Under the pieces are notes generated by a model. The model did no database searches. It was not told where the DNA came from and worked only from the letters and a program-made list of their open reading frames with translations. A program made the position numbers and the translations under genes. DNA of 64,000 nucleotides from Hymenobacter caeli (GTDB taxonomy: Bacteria > Bacteroidota > Bacteroidia > Cytophagales > Hymenobacteraceae), in NCBI RefSeq assembly GCF_013294115.1, contig NZ_JABSNP010000003.1, positions 62,001 to 126,000 of the forward strand, written 5' to 3'. Shown here piece by piece: positions 33,946 through 41,912 of the stretch (position 1 is its first letter; each line of letters begins with the position of its first letter).

Positions 33946-35775
33946 ATGCGCGCTGCCTTGGTTGGTTTGATTTTGCTGCTGCTGCCGGCCTGGGCCGCGC
34001 CGGCCCAGTCGCGGGCCGATTCTGTGGATCCCCCCGGGCGCAGCCACTCGTCGCTGAGCCGCCAGGAGCGCCGCGCCATTGCCAAGGAGCAGCGCGAGGC
34101 CAACAAAACGCTGGTGGCCACCCAGGCCCGCCAAGCCGCCGCGCCGCCGCTCTCGGAGCGCGACCGGGAAATGAGCGAGGCGCTGTTCGTGGACGGCGTG
34201 AAGTACGTGCTGCTCGAAGACTACCCCAAGGCCCTCGACCGGCTGGGCAAGGCCTACGCCTTCAGCCCCACCAACGCCGCCCTCAACTACAAGATTGCCG
34301 AGGCCAGCCTGCTGAGCGGCAACCTGCGCGACGCCACCAGCTACGCCACCGCGGCCGTGCGCCTCGACCCGAAAAACGCTTACTACTACCTGCTGCTGGC
34401 CCAGGCCCAGGCCACCCAGAAGCAGTACGACGCCGCCACCCACACCTACGCCGCGCTGGTGAAGGAAGTGCCCAACTCGGGCGGCTACCTCTTCAACCTC
34501 ACCGACTTGTACCTGGCCCAGGGCAAGCTGCCCGAGGCCCTGAGCACCCTGGCCCAGGCCGAGCAGCAGTTCGGGGCCAGCGACGAGGTATCGTTCAAGA
34601 AGCAGCAGATTTACCTCAAGCAGAACAAGCTGGACCTGGCCCTGGCCGAGGGCGAAAAGCTGATGGCCGCCAACCCCGACCAGCCCCGCTACGTGCTGGC
34701 CCAGGCCGAGCTGTACGGGGCCAACAACCGCGTGCCCGACGCCATCCGCCTCGGGCAGCAGGCCCTGAAGCTCGACCCCGGCAACGCCGCCGCCCACCTG
34801 CTGCTGGCCGACGCCTACCGCCAGCAGAAGAACGTGGACGCCTCGGAAAAAGAAGTGCGCCAGGCCTTCGACTCGCCCGCCCTCGACATCGACAACGCAG
34901 TGCGCATCCTGGCCAACTACGTGAAGCAGCTGCCCAACCCCGCCCTGAACGGGCTGGCGCTGGACCTGGCCGCCGCCACCGTGCGCAACCACCCCAAGGA
35001 GGCCAAGGCCTACACCGTGGCCGGCGACGTGCAAACCCTGACCGAGCGCAAGCGCGAGGCCCGCGACTCCTACCTCAAGGCGCTGAAGTACGACAACTCC
35101 CACTTCCAGGTGTGGCAGCAGGTGGTGCTGCTCGACGCCGAGCTAAGCCAGAACGACTCGCTGCTGGTGCACTCCGACCGGGCCCTGGAGCTGTTCCCGA
35201 ACCAGGCCCCGCTGTGGTTTTTCAACGGCACGGGCCTGCTGCTGAAAAAGCAGCCCCAGCGGGCCGTGGCCGCGCTGGAGCACGGCCGCAAGCTGGCCGC
35301 CGACACGCCCGAGCTGCTCGCCCAGTTCGATTCGCAGCTCGGCGACGCCTACCACGCCCTGAAGGACTACGAGAAGTCGGACGCGGCTTACGACGCGGCC
35401 CTGGCCCTCGACGCCAACAACTGGCCGGTGCTCAACAACTACAGCTACTACCTGGCCCTGCGCGGCCAGAAGCTCGACAAGGCCAGGGAAATGGCGGCCC
35501 GCGTGGTGAAGCAGTTCCCGGCCCGCGACACCTACCTCGATACCTACGCCTGGGTGCTCTACAAGCAGAAAGACTACGCCGGGGCCCGCACGGCCCTCGA
35601 AACGGCCCTGAAAACCACCAAAGACGCCTCCGTGCTGGAGCATTACGGCGACGTGCTCTACCAGCTCGGCGACCACGACCAGGCGCTGGCCGCCTGGCAG
35701 CGGGCCCGCAAGGCGGGCCCCGGCGCTTCCGAATTCCTCGACCGCAAAATCCGCGACCACAAACTTTATGAATAA
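33946..35775 (+). CDS. Secreted tetratricopeptide-repeat protein
   Basis: The 609-residue protein has a signal peptide (MRAALVGLILLLLPAWAAPA) followed by a basic, Arg/Glu-rich linker (RQERRAIAKEQREANKTLVA). About 12 TPR units cover residues 60-600, for example AAHLLLADAYRQQKNVDASE and VLEHYGDVLYQLGDHDQALA. TPRs mediate protein assembly; the likely location is the periplasm or outer-membrane periplasmic face. The DUF4292 gene overlaps its end by eight bases and EnvC follows, suggesting a shared envelope role. I chose the ATG at 33946 over a TTG two codons earlier. Confidence 0.87.
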   Translation: MRAALVGLILLLLPAWAAPAQSRADSVDPPGRSHSSLSRQERRAIAKEQREANKTLVATQARQAAAPPLSERDREMSEALFVDGVKYVLLEDYPKALDRLGKAYAFSPTNAALNYKIAEASLLSGNLRDATSYATAAVRLDPKNAYYYLLLAQAQATQKQYDAATHTYAALVKEVPNSGGYLFNLTDLYLAQGKLPEALSTLAQAEQQFGASDEVSFKKQQIYLKQNKLDLALAEGEKLMAANPDQPRYVLAQAELYGANNRVPDAIRLGQQALKLDPGNAAAHLLLADAYRQQKNVDASEKEVRQAFDSPALDIDNAVRILANYVKQLPNPALNGLALDLAAATVRNHPKEAKAYTVAGDVQTLTERKREARDSYLKALKYDNSHFQVWQQVVLLDAELSQNDSLLVHSDRALELFPNQAPLWFFNGTGLLLKKQPQRAVAALEHGRKLAADTPELLAQFDSQLGDAYHALKDYEKSDAAYDAALALDANNWPVLNNYSYYLALRGQKLDKAREMAARVVKQFPARDTYLDTYAWVLYKQKDYAGARTALETALKTTKDASVLEHYGDVLYQLGDHDQALAAWQRARKAGPGASEFLDRKIRDHKLYE

Positions 35776-36565
35776 ATCCGTGCTGCTGCTGGCCCTCACG
35801 GGGCTGGGGGCCGGGGCGTGCCACCGCGCCGTACCCACCAAAAAAGGCTCGGCCCCGGGCGTAACCACTTCGACATCCGCCCGCACCGGCAAGGAGGCCG
35901 CCGTGAAGGCCGTTGATTTCGACTCGCCCTACCTCACGGCCAAGGGCAAGGTGCAGGCCACCATCAAGGGCGACCAGAAGACGGCCAACATCAACGTGCG
36001 GATGCGGCGCGACAGCGCCATCTGGGTGTCGGTGGGGCTGCTGGGCTTCGAGGGCGCGCGGGCCCTGCTCACCCCCGATTCGGTGCGCGTCATCAACCGC
36101 CTCGACAAGACGTACTTCGCCGGCGGCTACGACTACCTCACCAAGCTGCTGAACGTGCCGGTGAGCTTCAGCCAGGCGCAGGCCCTGCTGCTGGGCAACT
36201 ACCAGGCGGCCCCCGCCGGGGCGGCCCTCACCCTGGGCACGGGCCCCAACGGCGGCCAGAAAGTAGCTTTCCCGCTGAACGGCGTCATCGTGGAGCAGCT
36301 CATCCAGGCCGCCAACAAGCGCGTGGAGAAGCTGACGCTGACCGAAACCGGCACCGACCGCGCCCTGACGGCCGACTACGCCGACTTCCAGGCCGTGGAG
36401 GGGGCCAAGGCCCCCTTTGCCAACAGCCTGCTGGTGGACGCCCGGCAGGGCAGCACCAGCACCAAGGCCAGCCTGAAGTACAGCAAGGTGAGCGCCGGCC
36501 GCGAGGAGCTGAGCTTCCCCTTCGAGCGGCCCAAAGGCTTCGAGCGGGTAAGCGGCAAGAAATAA
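35768..36565 (+). CDS. DUF4292 lipoprotein, possibly LolB-like
   Basis: The 265-residue product has a lipoprotein signal peptide (NKSVLLLALTGLGAGAC, lipid-modified Cys near residue 18). The mature part matches the DUF4292 pattern: FDSPYLTAKGKVQATIKGDQ, RRDSAIWVSVGLLGFEGARA, LTPDSVRVINRLDKTYFAGG. Amphipathic strands and a final SFPFERPKGFERV suggest an open beta-barrel like LolA/LolB, so a role in lipoprotein insertion at the outer membrane is a reasonable hypothesis, not established here. It overlaps the TPR gene and precedes EnvC by 19 bp. Confidence 0.8.
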   Translation: MNKSVLLLALTGLGAGACHRAVPTKKGSAPGVTTSTSARTGKEAAVKAVDFDSPYLTAKGKVQATIKGDQKTANINVRMRRDSAIWVSVGLLGFEGARALLTPDSVRVINRLDKTYFAGGYDYLTKLLNVPVSFSQAQALLLGNYQAAPAGAALTLGTGPNGGQKVAFPLNGVIVEQLIQAANKRVEKLTLTETGTDRALTADYADFQAVEGAKAPFANSLLVDARQGSTSTKASLKYSKVSAGREELSFPFERPKGFERVSGKK

Positions 36566-36584
36566 GTACGGTAATCAACTCAGG

Positions 36585-38066
36585 GTGAGCGGCACAGCGC
36601 AGGCACAACGGCAGCAACGACCCCGGCGCGGCCGGCCCCACCCGGGCTGGCTGGCCTGGCTGCTGGTGCTGTGCCTGGCTGTGGGTGTAGGCGGGGGCCC
36701 GGCCGCCGGGGCCCCGGCGCAGAAGCACCCGCGCCGCCACAAAACGGCCCCCGCCCGCAGCCGCCCGGCCCCGGCGCACCGCAAAAAGCCGCGCCCCGCC
36801 GCGGGCCCCGCCCCCAAATCGAAGGCCCAGCTGGAGCGGGAGCGCCGCGCCAACCTGCGGGCCATCCAGGAGAAAAGCCAGGCCCTGGTGCAAACCCAGA
36901 CCAAAAAGAAGGCGTCGCTGGGCGAGCTGAGCGTCATCAAGGAGAAGTTGGTGGTGAAGCAGGGCGTCATCCAAAACATCTCGACCCAACTGCACGGCCT
37001 CAACACCGACGTACAGCAGACCAACCAGCAGGTGCTGCAAACCCGGCAGACCCTGGCCCAGCTGAAGGACGAGTACGCCCGGCTGCTGTACACGGCTTCG
37101 AAAACGGCCAGCGGCTTCAACCAGCTCATGTTCCTGTTCGCCGCCGATTCGTTCAACCAGTTTGCGCTGCGGCTGCGCTACGTGCGCCAGTACACCGCGG
37201 AGCGGCAGCAGCAAGCGGCCCGCATCGTGGGCACGCAAACGCGGCTGGACGAGCAGCTCACGGGCCTCACGCAGCAGCAGCGGCGCAAGGGGGCCCTGCT
37301 CAGCAACCAGCTATCGGAGAATAAAAACCTGCTGAGCCTCAAAACCCAGCAGGACGAAGTGGTGCAGCAGCTGGGCCAGCAGGAGCAGGGCTTGCGCCAG
37401 GAGTTGGCCGAGCGCCAGCAGGCCGGCGAGCGCCTTGACCGTCTGATTGCCGAGCGGGTGCGCGAAGAAATTGCCCGCGCCGCCCGCGCCGCCCGCCTGG
37501 CCGCCCGCCGCGAAGCCCTGGCCGCGGCCCGCCGCGGCCGCGGCCGCGGGGCCCGCGCCGAAGGCAGCGACGACGCGCCCGAAACCGCCGCTGAGTCGGC
37601 CGAAGACCGCCGGGCCAGCCGCGTGGCCCTCACCCCGGAAACGGCCCTGGTGTCGGCCAACTTTGCGGGCAACAAGGGGCGGCTGCCCTGGCCGGTGGGG
37701 CGCGGCTTCATCAGCCAGCGGTTTGGGCGGCACCCGCACCCGGTGCTGCGCCACGTGGTGGTCGAGAACCGGGGCATCGACATCCAGACCAGCGCCGGCG
37801 AGCCGGTGCGGGCCTGCTTCGATGGCAAGGTGCTCACCATTACCAGCATCGCGGGCATGAACACCATTGTTATGATTCAGCACGGCGACTACTTCACGGT
37901 GTACGCCAAGCTGCGCTCGGTGAGCGTGAGCGACGGCCAGCACGTCAGCGCCCGCGAGGTCATCGGCACGGTGGCGGCCGGGGCCGACGGCACCTCGGAG
38001 CTACAGTTCCAGGTGTGGCACAACTCGGCCAACCTCAACCCCGAGGCCTGGCTGGGCGGCCGCTAG
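36585..38066 (+). CDS. EnvC-like murein hydrolase activator with degenerate M23/LytM domain
   Basis: The 493-residue protein starts at a GTG. It has a very basic N-terminus and signal-type helix (GWLAWLLVLCLAVGVGGGPA), a Pro/Arg-rich stretch and a long coiled coil (about 80-320, rich in Gln, Lys and Glu). The C-terminal M23 domain runs from about 370. Usual zinc ligands are replaced: NRGIDI where HxGxD is expected, YAKLRS instead of a YxHL-type segment, and LQFQVW instead of LHFE-W. This loss matches EnvC-type activators, which switch on cell-separation amidases rather than cut murein. The first tatA gene follows further downstream. Confidence 0.85.
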   Translation: MSGTAQAQRQQRPRRGRPHPGWLAWLLVLCLAVGVGGGPAAGAPAQKHPRRHKTAPARSRPAPAHRKKPRPAAGPAPKSKAQLERERRANLRAIQEKSQALVQTQTKKKASLGELSVIKEKLVVKQGVIQNISTQLHGLNTDVQQTNQQVLQTRQTLAQLKDEYARLLYTASKTASGFNQLMFLFAADSFNQFALRLRYVRQYTAERQQQAARIVGTQTRLDEQLTGLTQQQRRKGALLSNQLSENKNLLSLKTQQDEVVQQLGQQEQGLRQELAERQQAGERLDRLIAERVREEIARAARAARLAARREALAAARRGRGRGARAEGSDDAPETAAESAEDRRASRVALTPETALVSANFAGNKGRLPWPVGRGFISQRFGRHPHPVLRHVVVENRGIDIQTSAGEPVRACFDGKVLTITSIAGMNTIVMIQHGDYFTVYAKLRSVSVSDGQHVSAREVIGTVAAGADGTSELQFQVWHNSANLNPEAWLGGR

Positions 38067-38075
38067 GGGCGGGGC

Positions 38076-38104
38076 AAAAAAAAACACCGGGCAGAGCACG
38101 GTGT
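38076..38104 (-). terminator. Hairpin with T-run, probable terminator on the minus strand
   Basis: ACACCG (38084-38089) and CGGTGT (38099-38104) form a short stem. Read on the minus strand it is followed by eight T residues, fitting the end of the LytTR gene transcript about 180 bases after its stop. It also lies just after the envC-like stop on the plus strand. Confidence 0.6.
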
Positions 38105-38286
38105 CTTTCTGAGCTATGAAAACAAACTTAGCTTCGGTCACGGTCTATTGGCAGAGCCAAGGCCCTACTCAACGGGGCCGTAACCTTTAGCCGGAACGAA
38201 TTTCGGGCGGCGCGGGGCCGCGCGGGGCGTCAATTCGTCCAACCTCCGGATTTTCTCGGTAAACCCCGGCTGAGGGCAGCCGGCGG

Positions 38287-39156
38287 TTACAGTATCTGGA
38301 GCCGGGCCAGCAAGGCGGCCTTGTAAGAGCTGCCGATGGGCACGGACGTAGCCGGGCGGGTCGTGCTGCCGTCGCGGCCGGCATCGAGCAGCACCACGTC
38401 GCCGTCGAGGCCCACGAGGCGGTCGAGGCGGATGATGTACTTGCGGTGGACGCGGGCAAAATCGGCGGCGGGCAGGCGGGCCTGCATGTCCTTCATGGTG
38501 CCGTACACGGTGAGGCGCTCGCGCACGGTGTACAGGTTCACGTAGTCGCCCAGCGCCTCGAAATGGGTAACGTCGGCGGGGGCCACCCGCACCAGGCGGG
38601 TGTCTTGCTTCACGAACAGCTCGGGGCGGAGGCCCGGCTCGGCGGCCGGGGCCAGCCGGAAGGCGGCGGCCAGCTGCTGCTGCTGGGCTTCCAGGGTTTG
38701 GTGGGCCAGCGTCAGGGCCAGGTGGTCGGCCGCGCGCCGGGCCAGGCAGGCCAGGGCTTCGCGCTGGGCGTCGGTGGGGGTGGTGCGGGCGGCGGGGTCC
38801 GACACGCACAGCACCCCCAGCGCTTGGCCGTCGGGGCCCCGCAGCGCCACCCCGGCGCAAAAGAGCGGCTGCGCCGAGTCGGGAAACAGGTCCTGGTCGT
38901 TGATCAACACGGTTTCGGCGTGCATCACGGCTTGGCAAAACCCGTCCAGGGCGTGCAGCGTCGCGGGGGCAAAGCCGCGCTGGGCCTTGAACACAAAACC
39001 CACGGGCCCCGCCAGGGCCAGCGCGGCCTGCGGCGTGCCGCAGGCCGCGCTGGCCAGGTACACTAAGTCGGCGAAAAGCTGAGCCGGAGCGGCCGCCAAG
39101 GCGTCGTAAGCGGCGGAAATGGGCGGAACCAGCTCTTGCTCCAAGTGAAGACTCAT
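38287..39156 (-). CDS. GAF-LytTR transcriptional regulator
   Basis: The 289-residue cytoplasmic regulator has an N-terminal GAF-type domain (about 1-160; GPVGFVFKAQRGFAPATLHA, LFCAGVALRGPDGQALGVLC). A short Gln-rich helix follows, then a C-terminal LytTR DNA-binding domain (about 185-289; VTHFEALGDYVNLYTV, ARVHRKYIIRLDRLVGLDGD, VPIGSSYKAALLARL). There is no receiver domain, so it probably responds to a small ligand or redox signal rather than a kinase. It lies on the opposite strand between envC-like and tatA genes, with an AT-rich upstream region (39157-39240). Confidence 0.87.
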   Translation of the reverse strand: MSLHLEQELVPPISAAYDALAAAPAQLFADLVYLASAACGTPQAALALAGPVGFVFKAQRGFAPATLHALDGFCQAVMHAETVLINDQDLFPDSAQPLFCAGVALRGPDGQALGVLCVSDPAARTTPTDAQREALACLARRAADHLALTLAHQTLEAQQQQLAAAFRLAPAAEPGLRPELFVKQDTRLVRVAPADVTHFEALGDYVNLYTVRERLTVYGTMKDMQARLPAADFARVHRKYIIRLDRLVGLDGDVVLLDAGRDGSTTRPATSVPIGSSYKAALLARLQIL

Positions 39157-39332
39157 AACCTTAAATTAGACTAGAAACCATTGATAAGTCGGTAATTAAA
39201 AAACAAACTACGCTGTTAAATCAGTACTGGGGTTTGATATTCCGACCAAGGGCCCCTAGCGGCCGACCAACTTCTCTTCCGGCCCCACCAAATTGTTAGG
39301 GCCCCCAGACCGCGCAACCGCGGGCCGTGCGG

Positions 39333-39340
39333 TACCTTTG
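39333..39340 (+). promoter_or_regulatory. -7 promoter box (TACCTTTG) of the first tatA gene
   Basis: The exact TAnnTTTG box lies about 73 bp before the ATG at 39414, within a 257-bp gap between divergent genes. No -33 TTTG is at the right distance. Confidence 0.5.
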
Positions 39341-39413
39341 CCATCCGGCCGGACCCAGGCTCCGTATAGCGTCTTGTTCAAACCATCTACCGGGCCAAGT
39401 GGCCCCAACCCTT

Positions 39414-39851
39414 ATGCTTGCTACTTTGTTTTTGCTCGGAATTCCAAACGGCGGCGAGCTGCTGCTGATTGTTTTCGTGGTTGTGCTGTTGTTCGGTGCC
39501 AAGCGCATCCCCGAATTGTTTAAAGGTATCGGTTCCGGCGTGCGCGAGTTCAAAGACGCCACCAAAGAAACGCCGCCCGCCTACCGCGACCAGGCCCCGT
39601 ACCCACAGGACCCCAACGCCCAGTACCCGCCCCAGCAGGGCTACCAGCAGCCCTACCCGCCGCAGTACCCCCCGCAAGGCTACCCGCAGCAGGGCTATGC
39701 CCAGCCGGGCTACCCCCAGCAAAATGGCTACCCGCAGCAGGGCGGCTACCCGCCCCAGTACCCGCAATACCCGCAGCCCGGCCAGCCCGGCTACCAGCAG
39801 CCCACCCCGCCGGCCTACAACCCCAACGAACCCAACCAGCAGCTAGGCTAG
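39414..39851 (+). CDS. tatA: TatA/E-type Sec-independent translocase subunit with Pro/Gln/Tyr-rich tail
   Basis: The 145-residue protein has the TatA plan at residues 1-50: one membrane helix ([20 protein letters not shown], with the FGxKRxPEL signature) and the amphipathic helix [17 protein letters not shown]. Instead of the usual short tail it continues for about 90 residues of Tyr-Pro-Gln repeats ([20 protein letters not shown] and similar), probably disordered. TatA forms the pore for folded, twin-arginine substrates. I chose the ATG at 39414 because it begins the helix. A second tatA gene follows after 48 bp; no tatC is in the window. Confidence 0.88.
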   Translation: MLATLFLLGIPNGGELLLIVFVVVLLFGAKRIPELFKGIGSGVREFKDATKETPPAYRDQAPYPQDPNAQYPPQQGYQQPYPPQYPPQGYPQQGYAQPGYPQQNGYPQQGGYPPQYPQYPQPGQPGYQQPTPPAYNPNEPNQQLG

Positions 39852-39899
39852 TCCCCACCGCTGGAATTATTCAATAGCTACCCTAACTAACTGGAAACC

Positions 39900-40331
39900 A
39901 TGCTACATTCCACGCTTTTATTTTTGGGCGACATCGGCGGCTCCGAGCTGATCCTGATCATGGTCGTCATCCTCGTGTTTTTCGGGGCCAACAAAATTCC
40001 TGAGTTGGCCCGGGGCCTGGGTAAGGGCATCCGCGAGTTCAAAGACGCCAGCACCGAAATCCGCAGCGAGTTTGAGCGGGCCGGCCAGCAGCCCCCCTAC
40101 AACCCCAACCAAGCGTACAACCCCAACCCCGGCTACAACCCCAACTACCCGCCGCAGCCCGCCCCCTACGCCGGCCAGCCGGCCCCGGGCTACGAGCCCC
40201 TGCCGGTAGCCGACGCCCACCCGGCCGCCGGGGCCCCCGCCGAGCCCGCCTACGTGCCCCCGGTGCTGCCCCCCAACCTGGCCCCCGAAGGCACCCAGCC
40301 CCGCCAGCCCTACAGCCCGCCCAGCGTTTAG
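39900..40331 (+). CDS. tatA: Second TatA/B-type translocase subunit with Pro/Asn/Tyr-rich tail
   Basis: The 143-residue protein has the same plan: membrane helix (ELILIMVVILVFFGANKIPE) and amphipathic helix LARGLGKGIREFKDASTEIR. A long tail of YNPN repeats (AYNPNPGYNPNYPPQPAPYA) follows, then a Pro/Ala-rich end. The tail differs in repeat unit from its neighbour, so the two tails evolved separately or drift quickly. With gatA 23 bp downstream it forms a tatA-tatA-gatA order. Confidence 0.86.
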   Translation: MLHSTLLFLGDIGGSELILIMVVILVFFGANKIPELARGLGKGIREFKDASTEIRSEFERAGQQPPYNPNQAYNPNPGYNPNYPPQPAPYAGQPAPGYEPLPVADAHPAAGAPAEPAYVPPVLPPNLAPEGTQPRQPYSPPSV

Positions 40332-40354
40332 TACCTCAGTCATTTGCGAGCAGC

Positions 40355-41785
40355 TTGAAGCGTTTCACCTCTCTTTCGGAAATTCAGCGCGAGCTGACGG
40401 CGGGCACCACGTCCTGCCGTCAGCTCGTTGACTATTACCTCGGTAACATCGAGCGGCAGCAGCACCTCAACGCCTTCCTAGAGGTGTGGGCCGACGAGGC
40501 CCGCGCCCAGGCCGACGCCGTGGACGCCAAGCGGGCCGCCGGCACCGCCGGGCCCCTGGCCGGCATGGTGCTGGGCCTGAAGGACGTGCTGGCCTACGCC
40601 GGCCACTCGCTGCAAAGCAGCAGCCGGATGCTCGACGGCTTCAAGTCGCTCTTCACCGGCACGGCCGTGCAGCGCCTGCTCGACGCCGACGCCATCCTGA
40701 TTGGGCGGCAGAACTGCGACGAGTTTGCGATGGGCGGCTCCAACGAAAGCTCGTACTTCGGCCCGGCCCGCAACGCCGCCGACCCCAGCCGGGTGCCGGG
40801 CGGCTCGTCGGGCGGGTCGGCCGTGGCCGTGCAGGCCGACATGTGCCTGGCCTCCATCGGCTCCGACACGGGCGGCTCGGTGCGGCAGCCGGCGGCCTTT
40901 TGCGGGGTTATTGGCTTGAAGCCCACCTACTCGCGCATTTCGCGTTACGGGCTGGTGGCTTTCGCTTCGTCGTTCGACCAAATCGGGCCCCTGACCCGCT
41001 CGGTGGAGGATGCGGCGCGGCTGCTGGAGGTAATGGCTGGCCCCGACGGCATGGACAGCACCGCCAGCCAGCGCGAGGTGCCGCCCTACGGCCAGCTGCT
41101 GGCCCCCGCCGGCCACTACCGCATCGGCTACATCGCCGACGCCATCAACAGCGCGGGCCTGAACCCCGAAATTAAGGCGGCCCTTGAGGGCCGGCTCGAC
41201 CACCTGCGCGGCCTGGGCCACGTGGTGGAGCCCGTCGATTTTCATTACCTCGACGTGATGATTCCGACCTATTACATCCTCACCACCGCTGAGGCCAGCT
41301 CCAACCTCAGCCGCTTCGACGGCGTGAAGTACGGTTACCGGGCCCCCGACGTAACGGACCTGGAGTCGCTTTACAAGAAAAGCCGGTCGCAGGGTTTCGG
41401 CGCGGAGGTGCAGCGGCGCATCATTCTGGGCACGTTCGTGCTGAGCGCCAACTACTACGACGCTTACTACACCAAGGCTCAGCGGGTGCGCCGGCTCATC
41501 AAAGACAAGACCGACGAGCTGCTGCGCCAGTACGATTTTTTGGTGCTGCCCACCACGCCCACCACGGCCTTCCGCATCGGCGAGAAGCAGGACCCGGTGA
41601 GCATGTACCTGGCCGACATTTTCACGGTGCAGGCCTCGCTGGCGGGCGTGCCGGCCATTTCGGTGCCGATGGGCAACGACGCCGCCGGCCTGCCTATGGG
41701 CCTGCAAATCATGGCCGGGGCCTTCCGCGAAGCCGACCTGCTAGCCTTCGCCACCGAGCTGGTGCCGGCCGAAACCGAAGCGTAA
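40355..41785 (+). CDS. gatA: Asp-tRNA(Asn)/Glu-tRNA(Gln) amidotransferase subunit A
   Basis: The 476-residue amidase-signature enzyme has the Ser-cisSer-Lys triad: K76 in LGLKDVLAYAG, S151 in VPGGSSGGSAVAV and S175 in GSDTGGSVRQPAAFCGVIGL. K-S spacings equal those of known GatA. It supplies ammonia from glutamine to amidate mischarged Glu-tRNA(Gln) or Asp-tRNA(Asn), with GatB and GatC encoded elsewhere. The start is TTG, chosen because the conserved region begins there and no in-frame ATG is near. Confidence 0.94.
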   Translation: MKRFTSLSEIQRELTAGTTSCRQLVDYYLGNIERQQHLNAFLEVWADEARAQADAVDAKRAAGTAGPLAGMVLGLKDVLAYAGHSLQSSSRMLDGFKSLFTGTAVQRLLDADAILIGRQNCDEFAMGGSNESSYFGPARNAADPSRVPGGSSGGSAVAVQADMCLASIGSDTGGSVRQPAAFCGVIGLKPTYSRISRYGLVAFASSFDQIGPLTRSVEDAARLLEVMAGPDGMDSTASQREVPPYGQLLAPAGHYRIGYIADAINSAGLNPEIKAALEGRLDHLRGLGHVVEPVDFHYLDVMIPTYYILTTAEASSNLSRFDGVKYGYRAPDVTDLESLYKKSRSQGFGAEVQRRIILGTFVLSANYYDAYYTKAQRVRRLIKDKTDELLRQYDFLVLPTTPTTAFRIGEKQDPVSMYLADIFTVQASLAGVPAISVPMGNDAAGLPMGLQIMAGAFREADLLAFATELVPAETEA

Positions 41786-41899
41786 CGCGGGCAAGTCTTT
41801 TGCGTAGTAAGTAAAGTTTGGGCCGGTGTATTAACACGTTGTGAGCGCCGGCTGAAGTAACACTTTAGGAATAATGCTGGCTTTTGCGGCATTTTCTTC

Positions 41900-41907
41900 T
41901 ACCTTCG
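41900..41907 (+). promoter_or_regulatory. -7 promoter-like box (TACCTTCG) of the transglycosylase gene
   Basis: One mismatch to TAnnTTTG. It lies five bases before the ATG at 41913, so the transcript would be leaderless or nearly so. Confidence 0.4.
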
Positions 41908-41912
41908 GGCTT

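Noticed and set aside
38165..38938. 257-codon minus-strand frame overlapping the LytTR regulator
   Set aside because: Arg/Pro-rich shadow in another frame of the same strand. The regulator frame carries recognisable GAF and LytTR motifs.
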